Of a DNA stretch of 64,000 nt, positions 44,601 through 56,203 are shown piece by piece (the first letter of the stretch is position 1; each line of letters starts with the position of its first letter). Where the stretch lies: NCBI GenBank assembly GCA_013350335.1, contig CM023538.1:45378201-45442200 (forward strand). Reading direction: 5' to 3'. This DNA comes from Chimonanthus salicifolius (Eukaryota; Streptophyta; Magnoliopsida; Laurales; Calycanthaceae). The translations under genes were made by a program, and so were the position numbers. A model generated the notes under the pieces. That model was given only the letters and a program-made list of their open reading frames with translations. It had not been told where the DNA came from and did not search any database.

Positions 44601-44895
44601 TTTACTTAGTTGGCTTTTATGTGATGACATGGATGCCATATGGCAATGCCACATCACTCACATGCCACCTCACTTGATGAGGTCTTAATTTGGTAATTGG
44701 CCTATTTACGTTAAACTTACCCAATTACTTTAAAATCAAACTCACCCATGACCTAGTGGGTCTTAATTGGGTAATTGACCCATTTCCTTGCCCATCTAGC
44801 GTCCATTCAACTTTTAATTTCAAGTTCCATTCAGTCGCAATCCAAATGGACCAATCCAATATATTTATAATCTAAGGAAAATCCGGGGTGTTACA
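41700..44895 (-). repeat. 5' LTR of the Tekay-like element (3.2 kb)
   Basis: On the plus strand it runs from TATAACGCCCC to CCGGGGTGTTACA. The outer 1.05 kb matches 37473-38525. Both ends and part of the body also match solo LTR 47533-50534. It holds a 700-bp array of GTCGAC-centred dyads at 43085-43800. Confidence 0.93.
43085..43800. repeat. Array of 19 TTCAGTCGACTGAA-type dyads inside the LTR
   Basis: Nineteen perfect or near-perfect copies of TTCAGTCGACTGAA. They often come in pairs about 22 bases apart (TTCAGTCGACTGAATC then GATTCAGTCGGCTGAA), with a longer unit of about 90 bases that includes GCCAGTACACTTTCAG. Variants change mostly the central GTCGAC to GTCGGC. Confidence 0.92.
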
Positions 44896-45129
44896 TACAC
44901 ATGGGGAAACCTAGCATGATTCTACGTTCATTAAATACTAGAATACTCTACATTAATCCAATATAGTTCCATCTAAATGGGATGTCGAGGACAATCATTC
45001 CCTTGATCATGTCAGTCTGAGAATTGATCTCAGCATACAACCAACTCTCATGTGGCTTACGCATCTCGATGTAGTTCAACACGTGGAGGGAATAATAATT
45101 AAGTTTTATATTTTTCTTTCCCTTTCTTT
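44896..45129. other. Flank between Tekay-like element and next dyad array
   Basis: Begins with the TSD TACAC. No gene or repeat recognised. Confidence 0.4.
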
Positions 45130-45430
45130 TTAACTCAATTCAGTCGACTGAATTGTGGATTGCTTTCTCAAAATTTATCAGAGAGGGATTCAGTCAACTA
45201 AACTTTAAGATTCAATTGACTGAATTCTCTTCAGTCATCAGAGCTGATTTCAATCGACTGAACTTCAAGATTCAGTTGACTGAATTCTATTCAGCCGTCA
45301 GAGCTGATTTCAATCGACTGAATTGACCAGTTCAGACGACTGAAATATCGACACATATAATTCTGCAATATCTGGGAGTGATTCAGTCCACTGAATGTTG
45401 GAATTCAGTCGACTGAATTCCCCATTCCCT
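45130..45430. repeat. Second array of TTCAGTCGACTGAA dyads, outside the LTR
   Basis: Nine copies of TTCAGTCGACTGAATT and variants (TTCAATCGACTGAAC, TTCAGTTGACTGAATTC, TTCAGACGACTGAAAT) in 300 bases, with CAGAGCTGATTTCAATCGAC repeated. It uses the same core as 43085-43800 but different spacer sequence. Confidence 0.9.
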
Positions 45431-45501
45431 TTGGCTGATTAATTTTTCTTGGTTTTCACACTTGATTTGCGATATAAATATTATAACACAATCAAGTACA
45501 T

Positions 45502-46931
45502 TGTTGATGTGTTTTAAATTTGTAAATCTTGTAAGCACACGAACCATTCATAGTACGGTGATTGAGTGCGAGGTCGAACCCAAAGGAAACATTCAAAATA
45601 CACACGCTTCAATTGTTGTATTTCTTAGAAAACCAAGATTCAGAATTAAATTTAGGACAGAAAATCAATTTTAATATTAAAAGTATATTTCCAACTAATC
45701 AAATCCTTATTCAAATAAATAGATCTTCAATTTTAGAGCATTGATTAAAGGTGATTAAAAATGCACATTCAAGTAAAGGATTGTTAAAAGTTATTTTGGC
45801 AATAAATTACTGAAATAAAAATGCAGTAACGTAAAAGGTGATTGTTTGGAAAAGACCGTTCATCGGCAAAACATTTAAATAAACAAACGATCTAGATTTG
45901 AAATTCACTTAAAAATCTAAGTTCCAGTTCATGTTTATTATCAACGTTAAAATCATAAACTTTAAATTATAAAATTAGACCTTAATAACTTAGATCTAAC
46001 AATTTTAACCTAAGTCCTAACAGTTTCATGTTCGATTAAATAATTAAAGCATACAATCTTAAAATCGAATCAAAGACAATCATAAAAGGAAAACAGAAAT
46101 TGGATGTTTTAAGATTCTAAACGGGTTGTCATTTGATTATTTATTGGAAAAATTAAATACAGGATTGATTGAATACAAGTTATTTGGAAATTGAAATTGC
46201 AAAAGAAACTCACTGTAAAATTCGAATTCTCTATGTATCCTTGAGTCTTCTCTTTGTCTTCTCTTCAATCCTTTGGTTCTCTTTGGCTCCAGAGTCAAAT
46301 TCGAGTTTTGCAAGTGGGATACTGGGCTATTTATAGGACTTGGGATTGAATGAATGCCTAGAATCCGATCTAACTTAACATGGGTGGCTGGGACTAAAAG
46401 ATAGAAAATCTAGGGCTTCCTAGTGTTATGGTCGAATTTAGTGGCTTGGGATCCAAGCTAGCTTGGTGGCTAAGCAATGGAGGAGAAAAAATAGGAACTA
46501 GATTAAGGAAAGGGATTTTCGAAAATGGCTTGTGTTTAGGGTTTGATGACATGCAATGCAATTGAATGGATGCGATTGAGAGATGATATAAATGAATGGG
46601 TGGATGATAAGATGATGATGTGGAGGCTATACTATGAAATTCGAATGGGATAGGAAGAAGATAGGCAAAAATCATGTGAAGCATGGAGGATTGGGATGAT
46701 GAGGTGTGTAGGGATCTTAGGAGTGTATTTGGATGGATTTTTGTCTAAGTGCATGGAGAAATTATTGGGCTAAAATTGTGTGGAGCGATTGGGATGAATG
46801 ATGTGGCATTGTCTAGGCTTGGGCGCATGGAGGCTAGCTTGGGCTCCAAGTTGTTCTAACTTAGGATTTAGGGAATGGATGGTTGAAATTGGATTGGGTT
46901 AAATCTAATTGTTCTAGGGTTAATTGGCTAA

Positions 46932-46993
<62 letters not shown>

Positions 46994-47532
46994 ATGGTAG
47001 GTATCTAATGGAGGGCTTGAATTCAAGAGTTAACCTAGATGGGTGATGAAATGCATGGCTTAAATCTAACATGATGAATGTATGCATTGGATAAGTAGGG
47101 TAGCTCTAGGGTTTTTCCTAAGTTTGTGAATGATATGGATGGTTATGAAGAAATGTCCTAAGATCTAATGGTTTAGATGACGATTGCATGATCTAATTGG
47201 ATGGATGAATAGATGGTGAATGGATGAATGTAAATCTAAGGTTAATTTAGATGTTTATCATCTTGGATGACCTAGATCTAATCATGATGATAGGATTGAC
47301 TAATTGGATCTAGGGTTGGATGATATGAAATGCATAAGATAAATGAGATGCATTAAATGAATGGCTTGGATTGGTTGATTGGATCAATGGATTGTGTGGA
47401 TGGGAGATTGGAAATTTGATGGTTAAGATTAGGTGGGTAGGATGGGTCATGGACATGGGCTTTTGGGTTTGGACCTAAGATGGATTTTGGGCTTAAGGTT
47501 GGTAAACTTGGATTTGAATCTAGAGCATTAGA
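45502..47532. repeat. Repeat G, left part of an element related to LTR E; right end unresolved
   Basis: Starts TGTTGATGTGTTTTAAATTT. The block GTAAGCACACGAACCATTCA...GATTGAGTGCGAGGTCGAAC matches LTR E at 30160-30215. From 46550 on it is rich in GGATGGATGAATGG. The right end was not found; solo LTR 47533-50534 interrupts the sequence. No gene. Confidence 0.5.
46934..46993. repeat. Compound microsatellite (AT)n(GT)n
   Basis: About 18 AT units followed directly by about 11 GT units. Confidence 0.97.
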
Positions 47533-50500
47533 TGTAACGCCCCGCCCTTTTTCACTCTTAGCTTCCGTAAAATCAGAGTCTATTTTTTTTTATAACAGAG
47601 TGAGTAAGAGTGGGACGTCACGACGCGAGATAAGGCCAAACTTCTAAAGTCCGACCCTTAACTGGCCAACCCTATGTGTGCATGGACTAAGTCCATGAAA
47701 ACGGTTCACACATAACAACAACAACATGCGGAATAATATCATAATTGCGGAATTATAATAGAACCTAGTTCCATTCCATTTCATATAGCAAAGTACGTCA
47801 AATCCTTAATCATGATTAACATAACGTAATTATTCAAATAAACATCCAACTATAGCCAACTATCTAAATTATTACATGTCCGAAGTCTAGTTACTCAAAT
47901 ACAAGTTCATAAGTAACTTAATCAAAATATAAACTAAATCATCCAAACTCCTATGCCTGGCCTGTTTCGCGTTCACCATTTCCCTTGTTTCCTGTATCAT
48001 CCACTAGGGTAGAAGTAGGGCGTTAGAACAACACGCCCAGTAGGTATTCCAATTAGGACTAACACATGGTTAGTACAAAACATATATAATTATATCATAA
48101 TGTCAAAAGCCATATAAACCATGCCATGTCATGATGTTAAATGCAATAAGTCCCACCCATCACATGTACATAAAAGTACCCCTACATAGGTCTTTCGGAT
48201 GCCCCGACGGAGTGTGGACCCTCCGGTTTCTTCTTGATCGAAAAGCACATCAAGGTATCCCACATAGGTTTTTAGGACGCCCTGATGGAGTGTGGCCCCT
48301 CCGGTTACATATCCTTCACCCCATGCCATGCATGAGATGCTAATGAAACACATGCTATTTTATCATATAAACATAGCATTAAAAATCACAATTTGAAACA
48401 CATCTTTTACATCATAAAATTCATCAAAAATAAGATAAGAAACATTGTACATAAATCCATGGTTTCAAAGAGGTGGAATCCTACCAAAGACCACTAACGC
48501 GTTCTTACGCTTCCGTCCGGTAACCGCTCATGATCGTACGCACCTTGTGAGGTCCCGTTACCTTATAATATATCAATTAATTAAAACCATGTTCCATTTG
48601 ATTTCCTATCATGTTTAAGTCCATAAACTTTTCCTCATGGGGTTCGGCCATACACCATGGCCGGACACATGATCTTTCATTTTTACTTATATTTACAACA
48701 ATGCCATTCATACCACTTCATTCATTTAATATGCATAAACCTTAAGTCCATCAAACCTTCCCCATGGGGTTCGGCCATACATCATGGCCGAACCCATGGT
48801 CCATTACTTCTATTTATTTACAACATTGCCATTATACATATCCATAGCCATTTACCTTGCTTATTTTCATAAGGCTTATGTTCCAAAATAATCCATACAA
48901 ATAGTTCATGGGGTTCGGCCATACACCATGGCCGAACCCATGATCCCTTATTTCCATTTAAATTACAATATTGCCATTCATGGCTAACATCCCATAACTA
49001 ATCCTTTCATTCATTAACAAATGCCTAAGTCCATGTTTTGATCCACAAACCAATCTCATGGGGTTCGGCCATACATCATGGCCGAACCCATGATCTTTCA
49101 TCTCCTTAATTTTAGACATTTCATACATGGATCCACCAATGATCCATAACCATAGAACCATAAACAAAACCCTTTAAAATGATCCATTAAAAATTGGTTC
49201 ATGGGGTTCGGCCATACACCATGGCCGAACCCTATGATCTCTAACTTTCCAATTATAGCAATTTCCATCATTGAATTCATAAATCAAGGTTCCTTCCTTT
49301 TTTATCTAAAAATCCATAATTAGAAACTTTCTAATTTAATAACCATCTTCCATAAAATAAACCCTAGTGGGGTTCGGCCATCCACCATGGCCGAACCTCA
49401 CTCATAGAGACAATCCAACCGTTCCCTTCACTTTCTAAATTTATAACATCTTCCATGTATGGCCGAACCCTATGGTTCAAAATCTTCTCTTAAACCATTT
49501 AAACCTTTTTAAAACATACATAATTATTCCATGGTTTTTATCATTAAAAATCCACAATTTAAACCATGTATTTCCATGGGGTTCGGCCATGCACCATGGC
49601 CGAACCCTATGGTCCATCCTTTCCATTAAAACCTCAACATTCATCCTTCAATTTTCTTCCATGGGGTTCGGCCATGGTGGTTCCTTATTTTAAACAAAAA
49701 TATCAAACTACTAACCGGTTCCGCGACTCCTTCGATTTTCCTTCGCTCCGATTGGTTCTTCTGATCCTTTTCTTACTTAGCCTTTTCCTTCTTCTTCTTG
49801 ATTTTTCCCACTTGCTGGCTGCCCTCTCTTCCTTTGTGTATGCCGTGAACACCTTCTCTTCATTTTGGGTGTGCCGTGCGCCCCTTGTTCTCTCCTTTTA
49901 TTACTTCCAATTGGTCCCAATTTAGAAGGTGTCATGCGCCCCTTCTTTTAGCCATTGCCTTAATGTTGTGCGCCCTTGTGTCTTTCCTTTTACTTCCACT
50001 CGGCCAATCTTAGAAAGTGGTGTGCGCCCCTTCTTTCTTAGCAATTGCCTTAGTGCCATTTTTAATCAAGGAAAGGCCCGTCTTTAAATGATCTTATGCA
50101 CCTAACCTTGGATATGGAAATCCCTATACACGGCTTAAACAATCTTTATTTAATTTTAGACATCTTATTTATTTAGCAATTCCCTTTTTAAAATTATTCT
50201 AGCACATCAATGTGGATATGAAAATCCCAAATACACGGCCAAGGCAATCTATCCCTAATTCTCTTCATGCGCATAATCATGGATTTCATATCTAATATTC
50301 GGCCAATCAATCTTCCAAGTTCCTTTATGCGCATGACAATTTAATTATAGACATAATGCATTACTAATTTAATTAAGCCCCATTTAATTTTATTGAAACC
50401 ATTTTCACAATTCGTTGGGTCTTAATTGGGCAATGACCCAACACTTTACCCATATAAGGTCCATATCTAATAATTCACAAATTAAATGGGTAATTTTCAT

Positions 50501-50534
50501 ATATATTAATAACTTGAAAATCTGGGGTGTTACA
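47533..50534 (-). mobile_element. Solo LTR J, Tekay-like family (3.0 kb)
   Basis: TTAGA flanks it at 47528-47532 and 50535-50539. Its left end TGTAACGCCCCGCCCTTTTT and right end CTGGGGTGTTACA match the Tekay-like LTR. The first kb shares CCGACCCTTAACTGGCCA, GCGGAATAAT and GCCCAGTAGGTATTCCAA with it. No gag or pol. The middle holds an array of GTTCGGCCAT/ATGGCCGAAC dyads instead of the GTCGAC array. Confidence 0.93.
48635..49690. repeat. Array of GGTTCGGCCAT...ATGGCCGAACC inverted repeats
   Basis: Seven full units GGGGTTCGGCCATacacc-ATGGCCGAACCC, near 48639, 48767, 48909, 49059, 49202, 49370 and 49576, plus half units near 49460 and 49663. Arms are 11-15 bases around a 4-5 base loop, about 130-170 bases apart, with unrelated AT-rich sequence between them. 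Confidence 0.95.
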
Positions 50535-51506
50535 TTAGATCTTTAAGTTGGACTTAGACTTGAATTGGAGACTTGGACATAAGCTTGCTGGGCTTGAATT
50601 CACTCTTGCCTGCACCTAAAGTGCTTGCCCTAGCCCAGTGTCTGGCGTTTGGAGCAAAGGTTGGCCCAATTGTAGTGGATCTTTACCCATGGATCTTTTT
50701 CTCAGACTATAATTACCATTTGTTCTTTTCTTTCCTCTTTTAAGGTGTACGACCTTTATACACATTGGGGTATCCCACTCAACCTCAACTGTATAGCTCC
50801 AGGGTATCCCACTCAACCCTAATGAGGTATCTCACTTAACCTCATATGCATTAGGTCCCGACGCAGACAAATGCAGCGTCTTGCAAGAGCTTTATACAAG
50901 TGTTTGTGCATACATTTAAAACATATACAAATTATCAGAATTCCATAAACATGGAACAACTTACAATCACCATTCACTTACTCTTTCTCCATATACCTTT
51001 CCAAGAGGGTTTCACACCGGAGAAACACTTACCATCCACTAGCATATTGTTCTGTTTTAACAACCAGAATATTTTCATTTTCACCACTTGCACCAACTTG
51101 CTAGCACAAGAATATTCACATGCATATATAACCACATGCATAGCCAATACAACACACACCTCATGCACATATAACACATTTTGCACAATATTGGGCATAT
51201 CATATCTCAGCCCATTATACTAAACCTATTATTCTCTAGACGCCAAGATGGGTCCATACTGTGTTTTATTCATTTATTTATGTCAGCAGAGCCACCTGTT
51301 AGCCATCCAAAGCACACAATAAACAATAAATGGAAAATACTCAGTACCCAATCTCATATTTTTTCGGCGCCTGGAAATTATTTAGACTTTGCCCAAAGGG
51401 TACAGTACTTGAAAGTAAGTAAATTACTGAGTCCCATTCCATTTACTACCGGGCGACCATGGCCATCTCAGATAGCCCACCAAGCGGCGAGAAATCGCAG
51501 CACTAC

Positions 51507-53615
51507 TGCTACCACTTTAGAAGTGTAAACCCAAGCGTATGTAGCGAAGTAATAATTTACTCGGTGAGACCGAGGTCGAATCCACAGGGACTGAAGGAAT
51601 TAGGAACACTATTTTTGGAGTGAGGTGAAATTTGGTTATCCACAACCCGTGAGGGATGGCTTGACGGTTAAGAATTCCAATAAGCTGTCGGAGATTTTCG
51701 GTTCAAGTCCCACTCTCAAAATATATGGGCCACTCCCCCTAGTTTTACTCGGTGTGTGTAGATAGGGAGGTTTGCACACACCCCAAGGACTTAGTCAGGT
51801 ATTCTAAGAGGCCTGGATACCTTGAACCTCAAAAAAAAAACTTGGTTATCCACACAATGTATAGAGCTAAGGATGATGATGATTTACAAGACAATAATAA
51901 AATGTACTAAAGTGTCGGGGATCCGTTTAATAACTTATAAGTCATTTTTCATCAACCTATCTTGGTGAGATTCGAATGATAATTCTATCTCACTGAAAGG
52001 TTGGACAGTTAAATCAATAATAATTTCACAAATAGTTTCTTTGAATAATTGATGGTTAAAACAATTAATTACATGTCACATGGATTCCTCAAGCATTTAC
52101 TGTATTCGAAAATGACAGTAAATTAAGAGAAGTATATAGACATAGACATGTCTTTGAGAATTTATCACAGAAATCATAAGATTATCCAAGCATTCAGTGT
52201 ATTCGGAAATCAACTGAATCAAGGAAATTACTTAGATTTGTAATAAAACTTGAGATTAGATTAAACCATTCAATTAAATAAAACTTGTATTAAATGCACA
52301 ATTATTGAATTAAAATAACTCCATAAATCATCAAACTTCACCCTTCCAGCTTAGTTGAGTATTTAGCGGACATTATAATAAACGACATGAAAACAATTAA
52401 ATTAAACATCATTGGAAATCAGACTAATGTTCAAAAATATAAAAGAAAATACCATCCAATTACCGAATTGAATCAAGTCTTTTAAAAGAAAATGGGGAAG
52501 TGTTTGAGAAATGAAATGGGAAATGATTTGTGCACCCCCCATTTTACCCGTGGTGCACTCCTTTATTTGTTTTTTTCAATTTTGCCCCCCACTTAAAAAA
52601 TGATGGAAATGGAGAAAAGGTGGGTGGAGGACAAAATTGGAAAATAAAAATTGTAGGAGTGCACCATGAGTAAAATAGAGGGTGCACAAATCACTTTCCA
52701 ATGAAATAACCAAATCTTAACAAAGAAAATAAAATGGAAGTAAAAACTCCCTGGCTGAAACTAAACTCAGAAGAAAGAAGACTCAGGTTCACTGTCGTGT
52801 CCGCAGAGAACAAAGAGACAGAGAGGCTTGCTCTCAGATCTCAAGTTCTCAGATCTTACCGTCGCCCAAAGATGTTGCCACTCCACCTCTGCTTCCGGCC
52901 GCGCCCAAGTGGTATAGAGCTGCCTGTCACATAGCTCAGATTCCTTCTTCAGCCCGTCGCTGCTGCTGGTGTGTCACTTGCGAAGCTGCAGTAAGTGTTG
53001 CTCTGGAATTGTTGTTGTTTGTCCCACTCCCCAAAGGGAGAGATTCCCCAAATCCTCTCAGTTGATCCCCTTTTGTAAAATAGAGAGTCCATCAACAACA
53101 ACGGTCAAAAATCCCTTTCTCCTGAAATCTCTCTGATGCCAGCTCTCTCTTTACCACCAACGTCTACTTGCAGATTTTGGGTTTTCCATTTTCTCCTATA
53201 GCTACCCCACTCAGCAACGGTCATATTTCCTTCCAATGGTATTCAATCAGTTTGATACATATCTCCCAATCCCAAAATTTCCCTTCTTGTGATTCATTTC
53301 TTCCCATGCACCAGCTCACCCATTGCCATTTCCATGTTTTGGTGCTAACACCAACGACCAGAGAGATCCAAGTGACCTCATTTTCCAAATAGCCCTCTTC
53401 TGCTGAGTCAATTTGACTCGGGCTTGACTAGCATTTTACTCGAATGGACTCGGCTTCATTAAATTGATGGGTTTTAATATCCTAAAATAAAATTCACGTA
53501 ATAAGATAAAATAGAATAAAACTCAGATTTACATGTAAATTATGAAAAATATTCCAAAATAAATGCAAAAGTGCTCCATGAAATTAGATATAAATGCAAT
53601 TTTGAGCATTCATCA
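51507..53615. mobile_element. Candidate solo LTR K (2.1 kb) with a SINE inside
   Basis: Starts TGCTACCACTTTAG and ends TTTGAGCATTCATCA; flanks ACTAC and GCTAC differ at one base. Near the left end GTGAGACCGAGGTCGAATCCA resembles the block in LTR E and repeat G. The host sequence on both sides (GCCCAAAGGGTACAGT left, GCCCAAAGAGTACAGT right) is LTR F material. No coding domain. Confidence 0.55.
51645..51841 (+). mobile_element. tRNA-type SINE
   Basis: About 197 bases ending in a run of ten A. It has a perfect RNA polymerase III B box GGTTCAAGTCC near 51700 and an A-box-like TGGCTTGACGGTTAAG about 40 bases before. A 13-bp target duplication TTGGTTATCCACA lies at 51632-51644 and 51842-51854, as expected of LINE-mobilised insertion. 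Non-coding. Confidence 0.9.
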
Positions 53616-54940
53616 GCTACAAACGGAGAATTTTGGCCCAAAGAGTACAGTGCGATAAAGTAAATAAAATACTCAGTATCTCAATTCAAGATCAATAGGT
53701 GACTAAGTGCCACCACAGATGGTATCACCTAGTAACTAAGCGCCGCTATTGATGATAGTTTGGCCCAAAGGGTACAATGCGATAATGTAAACCCAAAGCC
53801 TAAAATAAAAACATTAGGAGCTAAATGGGGTTAATCCTTTCCCTTTTTTAATTTAGAGAAAATAAAACAAGGTTTTGACACAAACCAAAACCGAATTTAA
53901 GGGTGTAACCTAAAGATAGAGAGGGAAGGACATTTTTCTTACTTTTTAAAAAATCTATTTTTGAAGTCCAAAACTATACATTTTTCACTTAAAATTTATC
54001 CTGGAGTTAATAAAATTTAGAAAAGATGAATTTTGATACCTTATTTGTAGAAATCGACGAAAACTTCTAAAAGTATGCAAAGCAGTACTGGTTGAAGCAG
54101 AAATGAGAAGGAAAAAACAATGAAAAGATAACGTTGGAGAGAGGGATTTTCGTTTTTTTTTGTTACTCCTTTTCACTCCACTCCTCCTTAAATAACTTAC
54201 CGCAAATTTGCGGTGAAAGGAATAGCTTCCACCTGCGGCTACTTGCCGTAGGTGTGATATTTATCTTCTTATTTTTATTAATAAAAATCTTTTAACTTAA
54301 AACACCTCTTTCTGAAACGGTATTATAGAAGTCCCACTAACACAAATCTACTGGTCCGATAGGTTGAGTTTTAAAACCCAGGAATGCTATAAAAATTTGG
54401 AGAGAAAAACATGTCAAAAATTCAGTAATTTAATAAAAAATCACATAAATGTCAAATTTCCAAAATTTAAAATATTCTTTTGGAAAACAATCTGACTTCA
54501 CATTCAGGTAGAGTAAATTTAACTGATGAAAATATCCTAAAGCTCTGAAGTATTTTGACACTCCTGAGTACTTTAAAAGTTAGAGTTTTATAAAATAGGG
54601 ATACCCCCAAAGTTTAAAAAATTACACTTCTAAAACTCAGAAAGTCAAACGGATAAATTCTTAAACTCAGAATACAAAACTTAGCAAATATGTGCAATTT
54701 GAGAATTTAACTATCTTAAATGAGTGGTTCTCCAAATATAAATACTTTTTAGGATCTCACCCGAAGAGAGTTCAGATAATTACAGCTTTGCATCACACTT
54801 TAGTGAGTCGGATCAATAGGCTTTTGAACTCAGATCGAGTCAAACTTGGACTCTACACAAGGCCCACTTCATAAATCACAATTTACAGTTAACGGTTAAT
54901 AATCACACAATTAGTCACTAATTAAGGTCATGGCACTACA
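53616..54940. other. Right part of LTR F; no gene
   Basis: Contains GGCCCAAAG(A/G)GTACA(A/G)TGCGATAA twice (53634, 53760) and a short inverted block GCAAATTTGC near 54205. No coding sequence. Confidence 0.5.
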
Positions 54941-55859
54941 CCACCAAAAAATTGAGATACTTGTATTTACATGCTTCGACAAAAACCTGCCAACGTCCAC
55001 AAAATGACTGTGCTTCACTGTACGAGAGAAAAGAGATAATACCCGTGCAAGATGAATAACTCCATTGTAGTGTGTTTCCTATTGTTATTGATGTCCCAGT
55101 GTTGTTACCAATGCAGGCCGTCTTCGTGTGACCTTCATGCTTCTCTATTCACTTGTCCACAATTCTCTATGAAATATCAAGCACATTGCTTCTCTATTTT
55201 ACTTCCCCGCAATGCCGAATGAAGCACCAAGTAAGAGCAACAGCGTGAATTCATTATGCGCCTAAGCCTCTTGGTATTGAAGCCATTCCCAAGCAAAAGC
55301 CTCCTCTACAACACCTTTGGCCACCACCATGCAGACACCATGCTTTAGGCCATCATCATGCATACACCAAGCATACGACCATTCCTCCGTTAGACCATTC
55401 CATGCATGTGCGTCACAAGACCCAAGCATTCACCATTCTTGCTTGCGGCTAAAAGTCCCTCTTCCATGTTGCATGCGGCCAAGAGAAGACTCTCTTTTGC
55501 TGCCTCCTACAACTGGAGAGGTCTCACCAACGCATACCGGCCAAAGGCCTACACCATGCGATTGTGGCTACTTCTGTAACTCTAGAATTATTCCCACGTT
55601 CAAGAGGTCTACCATGCAATCAACATTGTTGTACATCCCCACACCTTAATACCATGTGACTCCTTGAATGAAGAGACATTAATACCTCTCTTTGGCTGAG
55701 GTATATGTGCTACTTGTTGGGTTAATGAGAAGGACACAACAACACCTGCTATGGTCTGATTCAGTTTTGTGTATCAGGCCTGAAACTGCATTATTTGAGT
55801 GGGGTATTCTTATCCTACTTAGTCTACATCAATTTCTTTTCAGTTAAAAAAATCGAAAT
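54941..55859. other. Unassigned sequence; no gene recognised
   Basis: CATGC-rich stretch at 55300-55640 that is open for about 110 codons on the plus strand but with no recognised domain. Not clearly repeat or gene. Confidence 0.4.
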
Positions 55860-56203
55860 AAGAAACCCAAGCTCTTGATATGACATTGGAAATTCCACGA
55901 TTAATCAAACAGAAGAAACAAAACAATCCAAATAATTAAGCATCGACACAGACAAAAGATTTACGTGGTTCGGCCGAAGCCTACATCCACGGGCAATGAT
56001 CGAAGAAATTCCACTAATATCAAAGGTACAATTTCTCTCGATTACAAACGCAAACCAGTTTTTCAACCAACCCTTTCTCACTCAAATATATAAGAAAATT
56101 CTTAGATTTTTCTCTCAGAAGTTTCCTATCTGAAAACCCTCGGACTAATGCAACAAACGGAAGATCTCTCTGTTTTATAAAACAGTAATTAAGAGGTTTC
56201 CTC
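55860..56203. repeat. Copia LTR-like remnant
   Basis: Contains CACGATTAATCAAACAGAAG, TTTACGTGGTTCGGCC and CCTACATCCACGGGCAATG, a run common in LTRs of plant Copia elements. The boundaries are not defined. Confidence 0.5.

Larger units (their letters stand above)
37473..44895 (-). mobile_element. Tekay/Del-like Gypsy element, internally deleted, with 5-bp TSD
   Basis: TACAC flanks the element at 37468-37472 and 44896-44900. Order on the minus strand: full 5' LTR (44895-41700), PBS, gag, protease, RT, start of RNase H, then a deletion junction near 38526 into the outer third of the 3' LTR (to 37473). Integrase, chromodomain, polypurine tract and two thirds of the 3' LTR are missing. The RT sequence ([20 protein letters not shown]) and the 3.2-kb LTR fit Tekay/Del chromoviruses. 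Several stops in gag and pol show it is inactive. Confidence 0.92.
50535..54940 (-). repeat. LTR F: reversed relative of LTR B, 3' portion, interrupted by LTR K
   Basis: 50620-50900 contains GGGTATCCCACTCAACC repeated three times and TTAGGTCCCGACGCAGAC, the reverse complement of LTR B near 10330-10460. The right end GGTTAATAATC...GGCACTACA at 54940 is the reverse complement of the LTR B start. Its left end was not found left of solo LTR J. Confidence 0.6.

Noticed and set aside
49566..49925. 119-codon open frame
   Set aside because: It lies within solo LTR J and begins in a dyad unit. The hydrophobic residues come from a pyrimidine-rich tract.
51645..51720. Possible tRNA gene (B box GGTTCAAGTCC)
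   Set aside because: No complete cloverleaf. An A-tail and a 13-bp target duplication show a SINE.
55317..55649. 110-codon frame rich in Pro/Cys/His
   Set aside because: CATGC-rich low-complexity sequence with no recognised domain and no coding-like neighbours.
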